This document shows, piece by piece, positions 22,487-31,841 of a stretch of DNA of 32,317 bases. The stretch is taken from positions 1 through 32,317 of the forward strand of contig CACZXH010000022.1 of NCBI GenBank assembly GCA_902785065.1, given 5' to 3'. The position numbers and the translations under genes are program-made. The notes below the pieces were generated by a model that was not told where the DNA came from, did not search any database, and was given only the letters and a program-made list of their open reading frames with translations. The DNA is from an uncultured Bacteroidia bacterium. GTDB taxonomy: Bacteria > Bacteroidota > Bacteroidia > Bacteroidales > UBA932. The number at the start of each line of letters is the position of its first letter. The first letter of the stretch is position 1.

Positions 22487-24114
22487 CCAATCATTTTCAC
22501 CTGTTCCTCGAACTTGTCACGGTCCCCCAGGGCCGCATTCTTGACCGAGACCTTATAGTTATATATGGTGCTGACGGAGTAGTCCAGCATTGTCGCGATC
22601 TTCTTGGAATCGTCCACGCCGAGGCGGATCAAGGCGAAGATCCGGAGCTCCGTCGTGAGCCTTCCGGGGGCCGGGACAATGCGTGCATCCTCTTGCAGCA
22701 AGGCATTGAACTGCTCCACAAAATCCGGATACAGGGCGAGGAAAGTCTCGTCAAACTTGCGGTAGAAATCCTCCAGCGCCTTCTCCGAGCGCTCGGAAAT
22801 AGCCAGTTCGCGGAACAGCTGGTCTGACTTCCCCTGCTTCAGCAGGTTCCGGAACCGGTTGTCCTGGGAACGGATCAGGGCCACCTGCTCGGACAGGCCC
22901 TGCAGGAAGTCCATGATATAGGCGTCCTTCACCTTGTCGGCCTTGGAAATCTGCCGGTTCAGGACACTGAGTTCCTGATTCGCCGCAGCCAACTGGGCAT
23001 TGCTGTCCGCCAGCGCCTTCTGCATCCGGGTGAGCTTCCGGGAACGGACGACCAGGAAATAAGTGATCAGGGAAAGCACCAGCACCAGGACGGCCAGCAG
23101 GATGGAGGAGATGATTCGCGCCTCGCTCTGCCGGTCTTGTCGGACGGAATAGGCATTCTCCACTTCCATCAGGAAGCGGGAAATCTGCCAGGGACGCAGC
23201 TTCGCATTGTACAGCACCGCGTCCTCCTGCGCCATCCGGAGATAGCGGAACGAGCGGTCCACATCCAGGGGGAGGATGTTCTGCGCCACCATCGTCAGGG
23301 AAGCGTAGTCTTTCACCGCGTTCACGATGTCGCACTCCGCGGAGCGGATGAGCCAGGCGATCCGCTCGGACTGGTTGCCCCGCAAATTCTCGATCTCTGA
23401 CTGGAAAAAGGCGAAGATGGCATAATCCCGGTCCTCCGGCTTCACCGTCGCCAGCAGCAGCCGGTTCACGCTGTCGGCGGAGGCGAGCCTTCCCTGGTCC
23501 ATGAACTCGTCCCGCAGCACGGCGCGCCAGCGGTCGGAATCCTTGGGCAAAAGCTGGTACAGGCGGGGACGGAACGATGCGGCCGGCGGGATGGACAGCT
23601 TCTCCACCATGCCGGAGTTACCCGCCAGGTCCTTGCTGTAATCGTACAGGTCCCACATATACTCCGCCATCAAAGACTGGGAGAAGGTAGTCGTGTCCAG
23701 ACCACCATACAGGAGCTGAGAGGCTTCCAAGTAGCTGCCGGCCTTGGCATACAGGTGTCCCAGCAGGACGGAAGTCTCATTGTACAGGTCCAGGTCATCC
23801 AGCACGTCCCGGGCCAGTTCCTGGCAATGCTTCAGATAGAACTGGGTGGAATCGAAACTGAAAGCGAAGAACTCCCGGGCGATGTTCATCTCCAACTCAT
23901 ACCGCCGGAGGGGGTCCCGCGTGGAGCGGGCCAGCTTGCCCAACGCGTCCATCTGGTCCAGTTTCCGGGCCACGTACATGTTGCTGGCGCTGATGTAGCC
24001 GTCCAGTTCGAGCAGGAGCTGCTGCGTCTCCCGGTCCGGGCGCGGCACCGGCCTGCAAGCCGCCACCCCGAGGGCGGCAGCGAGCAGAATGACTATGCTG
24101 CGGACGGACTTCAT
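22480..24114 (-). CDS. SusR-like membrane-spanning transcriptional regulator (DUF6377 type)
   Basis: A 544-residue protein resembling SusR and related regulators that sit next to Sus-like loci and activate them when they sense oligosaccharide in the periplasm. It has an N-terminal signal or lipoprotein-like leader (ALGVAAC, Cys 20), a helical TPR-like sensor domain (30-330; RYELEMNIAREFFAFSFDST), and a single membrane helix (334-356, IISSILLAVLVLVLSLITYF). A coiled coil follows (358-400), and a C-terminal helix-turn-helix covers about 485-540 (LTTELRIFALIRLGVDDSKK, IATMLDYSVSTIYNYKVSV), similar to LuxR-type recognition helices. It lies directly upstream of the SusC gene with a terminator between. 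Its start is 3 bases after the stop of the M64 peptidase gene, so it may also be read from the upstream operon. Confidence 0.85.
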   Translation of the reverse strand: MKSVRSIVILLAAALGVAACRPVPRPDRETQQLLLELDGYISASNMYVARKLDQMDALGKLARSTRDPLRRYELEMNIAREFFAFSFDSTQFYLKHCQELARDVLDDLDLYNETSVLLGHLYAKAGSYLEASQLLYGGLDTTTFSQSLMAEYMWDLYDYSKDLAGNSGMVEKLSIPPAASFRPRLYQLLPKDSDRWRAVLRDEFMDQGRLASADSVNRLLLATVKPEDRDYAIFAFFQSEIENLRGNQSERIAWLIRSAECDIVNAVKDYASLTMVAQNILPLDVDRSFRYLRMAQEDAVLYNAKLRPWQISRFLMEVENAYSVRQDRQSEARIISSILLAVLVLVLSLITYFLVVRSRKLTRMQKALADSNAQLAAANQELSVLNRQISKADKVKDAYIMDFLQGLSEQVALIRSQDNRFRNLLKQGKSDQLFRELAISERSEKALEDFYRKFDETFLALYPDFVEQFNALLQEDARIVPAPGRLTTELRIFALIRLGVDDSKKIATMLDYSVSTIYNYKVSVKNAALGDRDKFEEQVKMIGK

Positions 24115-24117
24115 GGG

Positions 24118-26160
24118 CTAGAAATCTTCCTCCAAATGCTCGACAGGCGGCGGTAACATAGGCATCTCCGGAACGAGCAGCGCCTGGCTGCGCGTCTTCA
24201 GGAGTATCCGGCTGCGCTCCTCGGCGCTGGCGGTCGCGGGCACCACCGGCCGGATCGGATCCACCGTCACATCCTTGGCGATGAAATCGTCCATGTCGAA
24301 GGTTTCACCCGCCTTTTCCATAATCCGGCGGACGATGAGGATCCGTTGCCAGGTGGAGAAATAGGGGCGGTTGTCGATCATGCAACTGGTCTTCTCCGAC
24401 CGCCAGCGGTAATAGAGGGAGGTCTGAGCTCCGTGCCAGATACCGATGCGGCCATAATCCGGATTCAGGTCCGTCCATTCATCCAGATGGTCCAACAGGT
24501 CCGACTGCCAGGGGACACTGTCATAGTATCCGGAGACATTCAAGGCATATGGAACCGTATAGGAATGTCCGGGGAGGGCGCCCGGCTCCGTGTACTTGGT
24601 CGTCTCGCTCCAGTATTCGTCCGTCAACCGGCCGTATCCGTGTCCGCCGAACTCGTGGAGCAGGGTGTTCCGCCAGTTTCCGACGTGACGGCCCATCTCG
24701 TCGCGCTCCGCATCCGTCGTCAGCCGGCTTCCTTCGGAATCGTTCCGTTCGTTAACGGCCTGATACTTTGGGAAGGACCATGAGATCGAACCGCCCTCGT
24801 ACTGGTAGGGGACCTGGGCGTAGGTCCAGCCACTTCTGTATATGTGGCAAATCCCTCCGTACCGGAAGTCGTTGATCAGCAGAAGCGTCGGCACGTCCTG
24901 ATACGTCAGCTCGCCGGAAACGACTTCGGGGCAGTGCGTCTTGAGGAAGGCCACGATCTTGTCGTCGTCCGCCGTCATGTCGGAGTAGGCGCCCGTGCTC
25001 CAGCGCGAACCGAAGGCGTTGTCCACCACGGGGACGTCCCCGTTCAGGACACCCGCCCCGGACTCGTTCGAAGGCACGCGGAAGAGATAAACGGTGAAAT
25101 ACTCCTTGTAGGACTTGTACGGTTCCACGCTGAACAGATAGTCGACGCCGCTTTTGGCGAGCAGCTCGAACTTGTCCTGCTCGGCCGCCGTAAAACCGTC
25201 GGCCAGCACCGCAACGACGTTCTTCCGCTTCCCTTTCGTCTGGTGGACGTATTCGATGACGTCCGGTTTCTCCGACTTCCAGGAATCTCCCAGGCAGATG
25301 GTCCCGAGATCCACGATCCGGGAGCGTCCGAGCGTCATGGGCTTGGAAGAATGCTTGTAGAGCGTATCGCCCTGCGCATTGCAGAAGTACATGTTGAATC
25401 CAGCCGGAAGCGTCGCCGGCACCAGGGCCAGGCAATAGTCCGTCCCCGCATCGAAGGATCCGTCCAGGGCAATGGTCGAAGAGCGAGGATAGTCTTCCGC
25501 CGTCCAGTTGTGGGAAAAATCGATGGTGGGCATTCCGTTCGCCCGATAGGACGACGCCTTCCCAGCCACCGTCGTTCCTGCGTCGAACACGACGGATGTG
25601 ACGTCGGGGACGATTCCTCCGTCCAGGCGGAAACGGACGATGGAGAGCATGTTGTGGAACTTCAGGTCCGCATCGGGCTTGTCGGACCAGGCCACGGCAC
25701 GGTTCAAACCTTCCGCTAGACCACCGGGGACGGCTTGCTGCCGAGTCGGCACAGGCGTGATCATAATGAAGGAATCGTCCGCAGTATCATGGCCCCCGGC
25801 CTTGGTGAACACGGACGACGGATAGCCGCAGACGAAGTAGCGGCCGGAAAGCACCGAAGAGGACGATGAGGTGAACGTGGCTTGCGTAACGCCGTCGTCC
25901 TGTGTAGTGTAGGTCTTGCCATGCAGCTTGCCGTCCTCCAGGGAATAGGCCAGCATCTTGAACGCGTCACCCCTAGTCCAAAGGACCCGCGCCTGGGTTT
26001 CTTCAAAATCCAGCCGGGAACGGGTTTCAGGGGCTTCATCCGCGAAACCGGCCTGGATGGTGTAGACGGGGGGCGCAGGGGGCGCCACGGGGTCCGCACC
26101 CACTTTGGAGCAGGCGACGGCGACCAGCGAAAGCCAGAGGCAGAGACGGGTCCGGTTCAT
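24118..26160 (-). CDS. M64-family metallopeptidase with fimbrillin-like N-terminal region, lipoprotein
   Basis: A 680-residue lipoprotein (SLVAVACSK, Cys 17). Residues 35-290 look like a fimbrillin/Mfa1-type adhesin domain: RLDFEETQARVLWTRGDAFK, SGRYFVCGYPSS, and DLKFHNMLSIVRFRLDG are typical strand motifs of that family. Residues 310-640 match the IgA-peptidase M64 family: NVVAVLADGFTAAEQDKF, YFTVYLFRVPSNESG, and the zinc site LHEFGGHGYGRLTDEYW (501-517). The histidine spacing is HE-xxx-H (His 502, Glu 503, His 507) rather than the textbook HExxH; I believe similar spacing occurs in Bacteroidota M64 proteins but cannot verify it here. It is probably surface-exposed. It starts 2 bases after the sufD stop and ends 3 bases before the regulator. 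Confidence 0.85.
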   Translation of the reverse strand: MNRTRLCLWLSLVAVACSKVGADPVAPPAPPVYTIQAGFADEAPETRSRLDFEETQARVLWTRGDAFKMLAYSLEDGKLHGKTYTTQDDGVTQATFTSSSSSVLSGRYFVCGYPSSVFTKAGGHDTADDSFIMITPVPTRQQAVPGGLAEGLNRAVAWSDKPDADLKFHNMLSIVRFRLDGGIVPDVTSVVFDAGTTVAGKASSYRANGMPTIDFSHNWTAEDYPRSSTIALDGSFDAGTDYCLALVPATLPAGFNMYFCNAQGDTLYKHSSKPMTLGRSRIVDLGTICLGDSWKSEKPDVIEYVHQTKGKRKNVVAVLADGFTAAEQDKFELLAKSGVDYLFSVEPYKSYKEYFTVYLFRVPSNESGAGVLNGDVPVVDNAFGSRWSTGAYSDMTADDDKIVAFLKTHCPEVVSGELTYQDVPTLLLINDFRYGGICHIYRSGWTYAQVPYQYEGGSISWSFPKYQAVNERNDSEGSRLTTDAERDEMGRHVGNWRNTLLHEFGGHGYGRLTDEYWSETTKYTEPGALPGHSYTVPYALNVSGYYDSVPWQSDLLDHLDEWTDLNPDYGRIGIWHGAQTSLYYRWRSEKTSCMIDNRPYFSTWQRILIVRRIMEKAGETFDMDDFIAKDVTVDPIRPVVPATASAEERSRILLKTRSQALLVPEMPMLPPPVEHLEEDF

Positions 26161-26161
26161 C

Positions 26162-26757
26162 CTATACGAGTTGATTGACAGCGTTTTCTATTTCTTCCTT
26201 CCGGTCTTCCGGCGTGACGGCCGCAAGGAAGGAAATCATTTGCAGGACCTTCGCCTCGGTCTCCGGGACGCCGCGGGTGCGCATGTAGAACAGCGCATCC
26301 TCGTCCAGGCGGCCGGTGGTGGCCCCGTGCGAGCATTTCACGTCGTCGGCATAGATTTCCAACTGCGGGGTCGTTTCCACGCGGGCACCTTCCGACAGGA
26401 CGATGTTGTGGTTCTCCTGGTAGGCTTCCGTCTGCTGGGCGTCCGGAGCCACGATGATACGGCCGTCGAAGGTCACCCGGGAAGTGCCGCCCGCGATGCC
26501 GTTAAACAACTGGTGCGATACGCAGCCGCCAGCGCGGTGATGCATCAGGATATGGAAATTGACCCGCTCTTCGCCCCCGCACAGATACAACCCCTTCAAG
26601 GACACCTCCGCCCCTTCGCCCACCAGGTCGATGGCGACATCGATGTCGCGGGACTCCCCGGGCAGCACCACGAACGTCAGTTCGAGCTTCTCCCCCGCCC
26701 CGACAGTGTAGTCGGGCCGGCGGCCGACGAAAGGATCTATGTAATTACCGTACCCCA

Positions 26758-26758
<1 letters not shown>
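26162..26758 (-). CDS. sufD: SufD-like Fe-S cluster assembly scaffold subunit, short form
   Basis: A 198-residue protein matching the beta-helix core and C-terminal end of SufD (usually about 430-450 residues). The core is recognisable by repeated strands (GGEERVNFHILMHHRAGGCV, TFDGRIIVAPDAQQTEAYQE). The conserved C-terminal block YADDVKCSHGATTGRLDEDA includes the His used at the SufB-SufD interface, and the C-terminal helices end in EEIENAVNQLV. The N-terminal helical half is missing, and the ATG overlaps the sufC stop as TGATG, so there is no room for the lost part in front. It would pair with SufB and SufC in the cytosolic SufBCD scaffold. Either a genuine short form or a truncated lineage variant; the reading frame is intact. 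Confidence 0.85.
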
Positions 26759-27493
<735 letters not shown>

Positions 27494-27501
<8 letters not shown>

Positions 27502-28126
27502 TTTTCTTGTACAGTTTCATCCAGGAATACAGCGACCACAGGCCATTCACCAGGTACAGGCCGCAGACGATGGGCATGAACACGTTCCCCACGCTGATGT
27601 GGAGAATGATCTGGGTGATGTTCACGATGAGCCAGGCCATCCAGCAGTCCCACTTCTTGAGCGCCGACAAGAGCTGCGCCGTGAGGATCAGGACCGTCAC
27701 GCAGCAGTCCAGGTACGGGGCCGGATTGGCCGGGAAGAACGTCTTCATCACCCAGCCCCAGAGCAGGGCGATGACGAGGATCGCCGCGACGGTGAATCCC
27801 CGCTGCGGCCAGGTCAGCATGCTGACTTTCAACTTGTTCGCATCCTCGGAAGAGCGTTCCTCCTCCTTCGGATGCGTCCAGCGCCAATGGCCGAACACGT
27901 TGATCGCGAGGGAAATGGGTTGGAGCAACAGGTTCGCGTACAGGTTCCGGGACCAGAACAGGAAGAACAAGGCGGCCGTGTACAGGTAGCCCACCCAGAA
28001 ATTGTACTTCGAGTTCCGTCCGGCGAGGAAAACGCAGGTCAGGCCCAGCAGCGAACTGATGAAATCCACCAGCAGCACCGGCTTCCCGCCCAGGGTAAAA
28101 ATTACGATATCAAGCCATTCCATCAT
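27494..28126 (-). CDS. pnuC: PnuC-family vitamin/nicotinamide riboside transporter inside the suf operon
   Basis: A 210-residue inner-membrane protein with about seven hydrophobic helices. The sequence around [20 protein letters not shown] and [20 protein letters not shown] matches the PnuC family, whose members import nicotinamide riboside (PnuC), thiamine (PnuT) or riboflavin (PnuX) by facilitated diffusion. The C-terminal half carries further helices ([38 protein letters not shown]). The ATG overlaps the sufB stop by 4 bases and its 3' end overlaps sufC by 8, so it is firmly part of the suf transcript. I see no TPP or FMN riboswitch upstream to hint at thiamine or riboflavin, so the substrate is open; nicotinamide riboside is the default guess. 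The symbol names the family only. Confidence 0.85.
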
Positions 28127-29478
28127 CCGACCGATCCTTCAAGTGACACTTGCAAAAGTTTCTGCGCCTCCACCGCGAACTCCATCGGGAGGCGGGAGAG
28201 GACTTCGCGCGCATAGCCGTTGACAATCAGGCCCACCGCCTCTTCCGGGCCGATGCCGCGCTGGTTGCAGTAGAACAGCTGGTCCTCGCTGATCTTCGAG
28301 GTCGTCGCCTCATGCTCGACGATGGCCGTCGGGTTGTCGGAGCGGATGACCGGGAAGGTATGGGCCCCGCACTGGGAGCCGATCAGGAGGCTGTCGCACT
28401 GCGAATAGTTGCGGGCGTTCTTCTTCCGGCCGATATGGATCATCTTCGTGCCCGTGTCGGCCTGCTGGTAGTTGTTCGTGACCGCGACGGAATAGAATTC
28501 CGAGGCGGTGTTGTCGCCCTTCAGGATGGTGGACGGGTACTTCCAGGTGATGGCGGAGCCCGTTTCCACCTGGGTCCAGCTCAGGTGCGCCCCGTCGCCC
28601 TTGCAGATACCGCGCTTGGTGACGAGGTTCAGGATGCCGCCCTTGCCGTCCGCATCGCCGGGATACCAGTTCTGGACGGTGGAATACTTGACATCGGCAT
28701 CCTTTTCCACGATGATTTCCACCACCGCGGCGTGGAGCTGCTGCTCGTCGCGCATCGGTGCGGTGCAGCCCTCCATATAGCTTACGAAGGAGCCCTCATC
28801 GGCCACGATGAGCGTGCGTTCGAACTGGCCGGTGCCTTTCGCGTTGATCCGGAAATAACTCGACAGGTCCATCGGGCAGCGCACTCCCTTCGGGATGTAG
28901 CAGAAAGAACCATCGGAGAACACGGCGCTGTTCAGGGCCGCGAAGTAGTTGTCGCCGGCGGGGACCACCGTGGCGAGATACTTCCGCACCAGGTCCGGGT
29001 GCTCCCGCACCGCCTCGGAGAACGAGCAGAAAATGATACCCTTCTCCGCGAGCGTCTTGCGGAAGGTCGTCGTGACGGACACCGAGTCGAAGACGGCATC
29101 GACGGCGACCACGCCGGCGAGCACGTCGCGCTCCTTGAGGGGAATGCCCAGTTTCTCGAAGGTCTCGGCCAGCTTCGGGTCGATCTCCTTCGGCCGGTCC
29201 TTGTCCTTCTTGGGAGCAGCATAGTAGATGATGTCCTGGAAGTCGATTTCGGGCAGGTCCAGATGGGGCCAGCGGGGCATTTCCATCGCCTGCCATTTGC
29301 GGAACGCGTCCAGGCGGAACTCCAGGAGCCAGTCCGGCTCCTCCTTGAGCCGGGAAATGGTACGGATAATGTCCTCGTTCAGGCCCTTGGGAACGAATTC
29401 CTGTTCCACGTCGGTCACGAAGCCTTCCTTGTACTCCCCGGAGGTGAATTCCTGTATGATTCTGTCGTTTTCGGCCAT
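28123..29478 (-). CDS. sufB: Fe-S cluster assembly protein SufB
   Basis: A 451-residue SufB, the scaffold subunit on which the SufBCD complex builds [Fe-S] clusters in the cytosol. Family motifs include [80 protein letters not shown] and the C-terminal block [20 protein letters not shown]. Length is close to the usual 460-490. It is the first gene of the suf operon and is preceded by a -7 element about 30 bases upstream. SufS and a SufE/SufU sulfur carrier are not in the window, so sulfur delivery must be encoded elsewhere. Confidence 0.97.
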   Translation of the reverse strand: MAENDRIIQEFTSGEYKEGFVTDVEQEFVPKGLNEDIIRTISRLKEEPDWLLEFRLDAFRKWQAMEMPRWPHLDLPEIDFQDIIYYAAPKKDKDRPKEIDPKLAETFEKLGIPLKERDVLAGVVAVDAVFDSVSVTTTFRKTLAEKGIIFCSFSEAVREHPDLVRKYLATVVPAGDNYFAALNSAVFSDGSFCYIPKGVRCPMDLSSYFRINAKGTGQFERTLIVADEGSFVSYMEGCTAPMRDEQQLHAAVVEIIVEKDADVKYSTVQNWYPGDADGKGGILNLVTKRGICKGDGAHLSWTQVETGSAITWKYPSTILKGDNTASEFYSVAVTNNYQQADTGTKMIHIGRKKNARNYSQCDSLLIGSQCGAHTFPVIRSDNPTAIVEHEATTSKISEDQLFYCNQRGIGPEEAVGLIVNGYAREVLSRLPMEFAVEAQKLLQVSLEGSVG

Positions 29479-29506
29479 ATCAAACTGCCGTCATTGCGGT
29501 AGCTTA

Positions 29507-29514
29507 CAAAGATA
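29507..29514 (-). promoter_or_regulatory. Probable suf operon promoter (-7 element)
   Basis: The minus strand reads TATCTTTG, an exact TAnnTTTG match, giving a leader of about 24 bases before the sufB ATG. No -33 TTG is seen. It lies in the 63-base gap after the DUF5009-type gene, where no terminator is evident, so read-through from the aro operon remains possible. Confidence 0.55.
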
Positions 29515-29541
29515 ATGAATTATTTGGAATGGGGCCCGTCC

Positions 29542-30645
29542 TTACACCTTGAGGAAAACTTTGTGCCGGTACAGGAAGTACAGCAGGAGCCAGCAGACGG
29601 CGATGTAGCCCACGGCCAGCAGAACGGCGCCCCAGGCTTCCGGCAGGAGCGCGGCTGTACCGCCCAGGAAGAAGTTGGCGACTTCCCGCAAGGGGACGAT
29701 CTGCTGCAGCAGGTAGATGGTGATGGAGTTCAGGCCGATGACGCGGAAGAAGAAGGTCCATTCCGTATGGCCCTTCACCTCCACGATGTAATACACAATC
29801 GCGTACAGGGCGATGGAGATGCCGCCGACCACCAGGACGAAAGTGCTGGTCCAAAGCTTCTTGTTCAAGGGCAGCGATAGGCTCCAGAGCAGGCCGATGG
29901 CGATAAGTACGGCCGAGGCGCACAGCATCAGGAGGGTCTTCTTCCCGCCGCTGTATTTTTCTTCGGGCAGGCGGATGAATTCGCCCGTGAACATACCCAG
30001 CATCGCCGTCACCGTGGCGGGAATGACGCCCAGCAGGCCTTCCGGATCGAAGTTTCCGTAGTAAGGCTTGCCGGGCAGGAGGATCCGGTCGACCCAGCCG
30101 CTCAGGCAACCGTCCTGCGTGAGCGGGCCAGCACCGACAGGGGCGTCGGGGGCGCCGACGAAGGTAATAAGAAGGCCATAGCCGACAAGCAAAACCGTGG
30201 CGATGACGATCCGGGCCTTTGACTTACAATGGACATATAACAGCGCAGCGAACATCCACGCGAGGCCGATGCGGGCCAGTACGCTGGCGTACCGCTGCGG
30301 GAATTGCAGGTTGAAGAAACCGTTATAGACGAGGCCCAACGCAATGAGCACGAGGCAGCGGACGAAGATTTTCCGGTGAATCTCCCAGGACGTTCGTCCC
30401 TTCTCCAACTGGCTTGCATAGGAGAACGGGAAGGAAAGTCCCGCAATGAACAGGAACACCGGGAAGACCATGTCCATGATGGCCAAGCCGTTCCATTCCA
30501 CGTGGCTCATCTGCCGGGCAAGCCAGAAATCCGATCCGCCGGGAAACAAGTTGCAGAGGCTGACGATCAGGGAGGACAGGCCCATGATCAGCAGCATGTC
30601 CATCCCCCGCAGGGTGTCGATGGAAAGCAGGCGTTTCTTGTCCAT
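29542..30645 (-). CDS. DUF5009/HGSNAT-like integral membrane acyltransferase
   Basis: A 367-residue inner-membrane protein with about ten hydrophobic helices. The N-terminus RLLSIDTLRGMDMLLIMGLS carries the (S/D)xxRG motif common to DUF5009 proteins and the heparan-alpha-glucosaminide N-acetyltransferase (HGSNAT/NagX) family. These move acetyl groups from acetyl-CoA across the membrane onto sugars. A conserved-looking inner His (QMSHVEWNGL) is a plausible acyl carrier, and the C-terminus has FRVIGLNSITIYLLQQI. The ATG at 30645 is chosen because it overlaps the aroC stop as TAATG; reading farther upstream would enter aroC out of frame. Its place behind aroA-aroC gives no clear clue to its substrate. 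Confidence 0.82.
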   Translation of the reverse strand: MDKKRLLSIDTLRGMDMLLIMGLSSLIVSLCNLFPGGSDFWLARQMSHVEWNGLAIMDMVFPVFLFIAGLSFPFSYASQLEKGRTSWEIHRKIFVRCLVLIALGLVYNGFFNLQFPQRYASVLARIGLAWMFAALLYVHCKSKARIVIATVLLVGYGLLITFVGAPDAPVGAGPLTQDGCLSGWVDRILLPGKPYYGNFDPEGLLGVIPATVTAMLGMFTGEFIRLPEEKYSGGKKTLLMLCASAVLIAIGLLWSLSLPLNKKLWTSTFVLVVGGISIALYAIVYYIVEVKGHTEWTFFFRVIGLNSITIYLLQQIVPLREVANFFLGGTAALLPEAWGAVLLAVGYIAVCWLLLYFLYRHKVFLKV

Positions 30646-31841
30646 TACGCCATGCCGACAAGGTCTGCGAGAACGATGGCTGCCATGGCCTCCACAATGA
30701 CCGGCGTACGCAGGGCGAAGCAGGTGTCGTGACGGCCGGGGACCTGCAGGGACGTCATCTCGCCCTTGGCGAAATCGTACGTCTCCTGAGCCTTGGCTAT
30801 GCTGGAGGTCGGTTTGAAAGCGACGCGGAACACCAGCGGATTGCCGTTGGTGATGCCGCCGTTCACGCCGCCGGCGTGATTCGTGGCGGGCGTCACCAGA
30901 CGGTTCCGGTGGTGGCCGCAGCAGCCGCCCTCGTGGTGACCTTCGCCACCATGGCAGCATCCGCCTTCGTGGTCATGCTCTTCACCGCCGTGGCAGCAGC
31001 CCTCGCCTTCACCGTGCTCATGGCAACAGCCTTCGTGGTCGGCACCGTGCTCGTGGCAACCGCCGTGACCGTGGCCGCCGCAGCCGGCGGGAGCGTACAC
31101 GTCGTTGTGCTCGGAACCTTTCATCCGGGCGGCGGCGAAGCCGTCGCCGAACTCCACGCCGCGGACGCCGGGAATGGCGAAGAGGGCGTGCGAGAGGCGG
31201 GATTCCACGCTGTCCCAGAAGGGCTCTCCGAGCCCGGCGGGAACGCCGGAAACGACGCACTCCACGACGCCGCCCAGCGAATCTCCTTCCTTCTGTGCCT
31301 GGTCCAAAGCGGCATCCCACTGCGCCGGGTCGGCGATTCCGCCGATTTCGACGAGCTTAGCGTCACAGCGGAACTGGACGCGGCCGCGGGTGGCGCCGGC
31401 GATGGTCGCGAAGAGCAGTTTCTTCGCGATAACGCCGGCGGCGACGACCGGGAGCGTCAGGCGGCCGGAGAAATGGCCGCCGCCGCGCGGATCCTGGAAG
31501 CCGCCGTACTTGAGGTTCGCGGTATAGTCCGCATGGCCGGGGCGCGGGACGTTCAGCAGCGCCTCGTAATCCTGGCTATGGGTGTTCGTATTGTGGAAGA
31601 CGATAGCGAGCGGAGCGCCGGTCGTATAGCCTTCATAGACGCCGCTGAGGATCTGCGGCTCATCGGCCTCCACGCGCGGGGTCGTGCCCTTCGCGCCGCT
31701 CCGGCGGCGGGCGATATCCGCCGCAAAATCCGCCTCGCTGAGCGGGATGCCCGGCGCGAGGCCGTCCACGACCACGCCGATCTGCTCTCCGTGCGATTCG
31801 CCGAAGATACTTACTCTGAATATGTTACCAAAAGCGTTCAT
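30645..31841 (-). CDS. aroC: Chorismate synthase with a His/Cys-rich insertion
   Basis: A 398-residue chorismate synthase, which converts EPSP to chorismate using reduced FMN, the last shared step of aromatic amino acid, folate and quinone synthesis. Motifs seen: FGESHG with the catalytic His 17, RRRSGA (46-51), GHADYTANLKYGGFQDPRGG (102-121), HFSGRLT (123-129), GSEHND (242-247), TNHAGGVNGGITNG (320-333) and FKPTSSI (342-348). Between GSEHND and TNHAGG, where bacterial enzymes usually have only a short variable loop, residues about 250-314 are mostly Gly, His, Glu and Cys with 15 His and 10 Cys. It overlaps aroA by 4 bases (ATGA) and the DUF5009-type gene by 1. The core motifs are complete, so catalysis is expected to be retained. 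Confidence 0.95.
   Translation of the reverse strand: MNAFGNIFRVSIFGESHGEQIGVVVDGLAPGIPLSEADFAADIARRRSGAKGTTPRVEADEPQILSGVYEGYTTGAPLAIVFHNTNTHSQDYEALLNVPRPGHADYTANLKYGGFQDPRGGGHFSGRLTLPVVAAGVIAKKLLFATIAGATRGRVQFRCDAKLVEIGGIADPAQWDAALDQAQKEGDSLGGVVECVVSGVPAGLGEPFWDSVESRLSHALFAIPGVRGVEFGDGFAAARMKGSEHNDVYAPAGCGGHGHGGCHEHGADHEGCCHEHGEGEGCCHGGEEHDHEGGCCHGGEGHHEGGCCGHHRNRLVTPATNHAGGVNGGITNGNPLVFRVAFKPTSSIAKAQETYDFAKGEMTSLQVPGRHDTCFALRTPVIVEAMAAIVLADLVGMA
30905..31085 (-). repeat. Imperfect internal repeats coding for the His/Cys-rich loop in aroC
   Basis: The DNA contains several imperfect repeats of a unit coding for HEGGCCHGGEG-like peptide; words such as ccttcgtggt and ccgtggcagca recur at 30960-31060. 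The frame is kept throughout. It probably grew by slippage of a short GC-rich unit. Confidence 0.6.

Noticed and set aside
29479-29541. A terminator between the DUF5009-type gene and sufB
   Set aside because: No hairpin with a T-tract could be found in the 63 bases; only the sufB -7 element is supported.
30905-31085. Repeats in aroC as a CRISPR-like array
   Set aside because: The units are imperfect, have no unique spacers, and are in frame inside a coding sequence.
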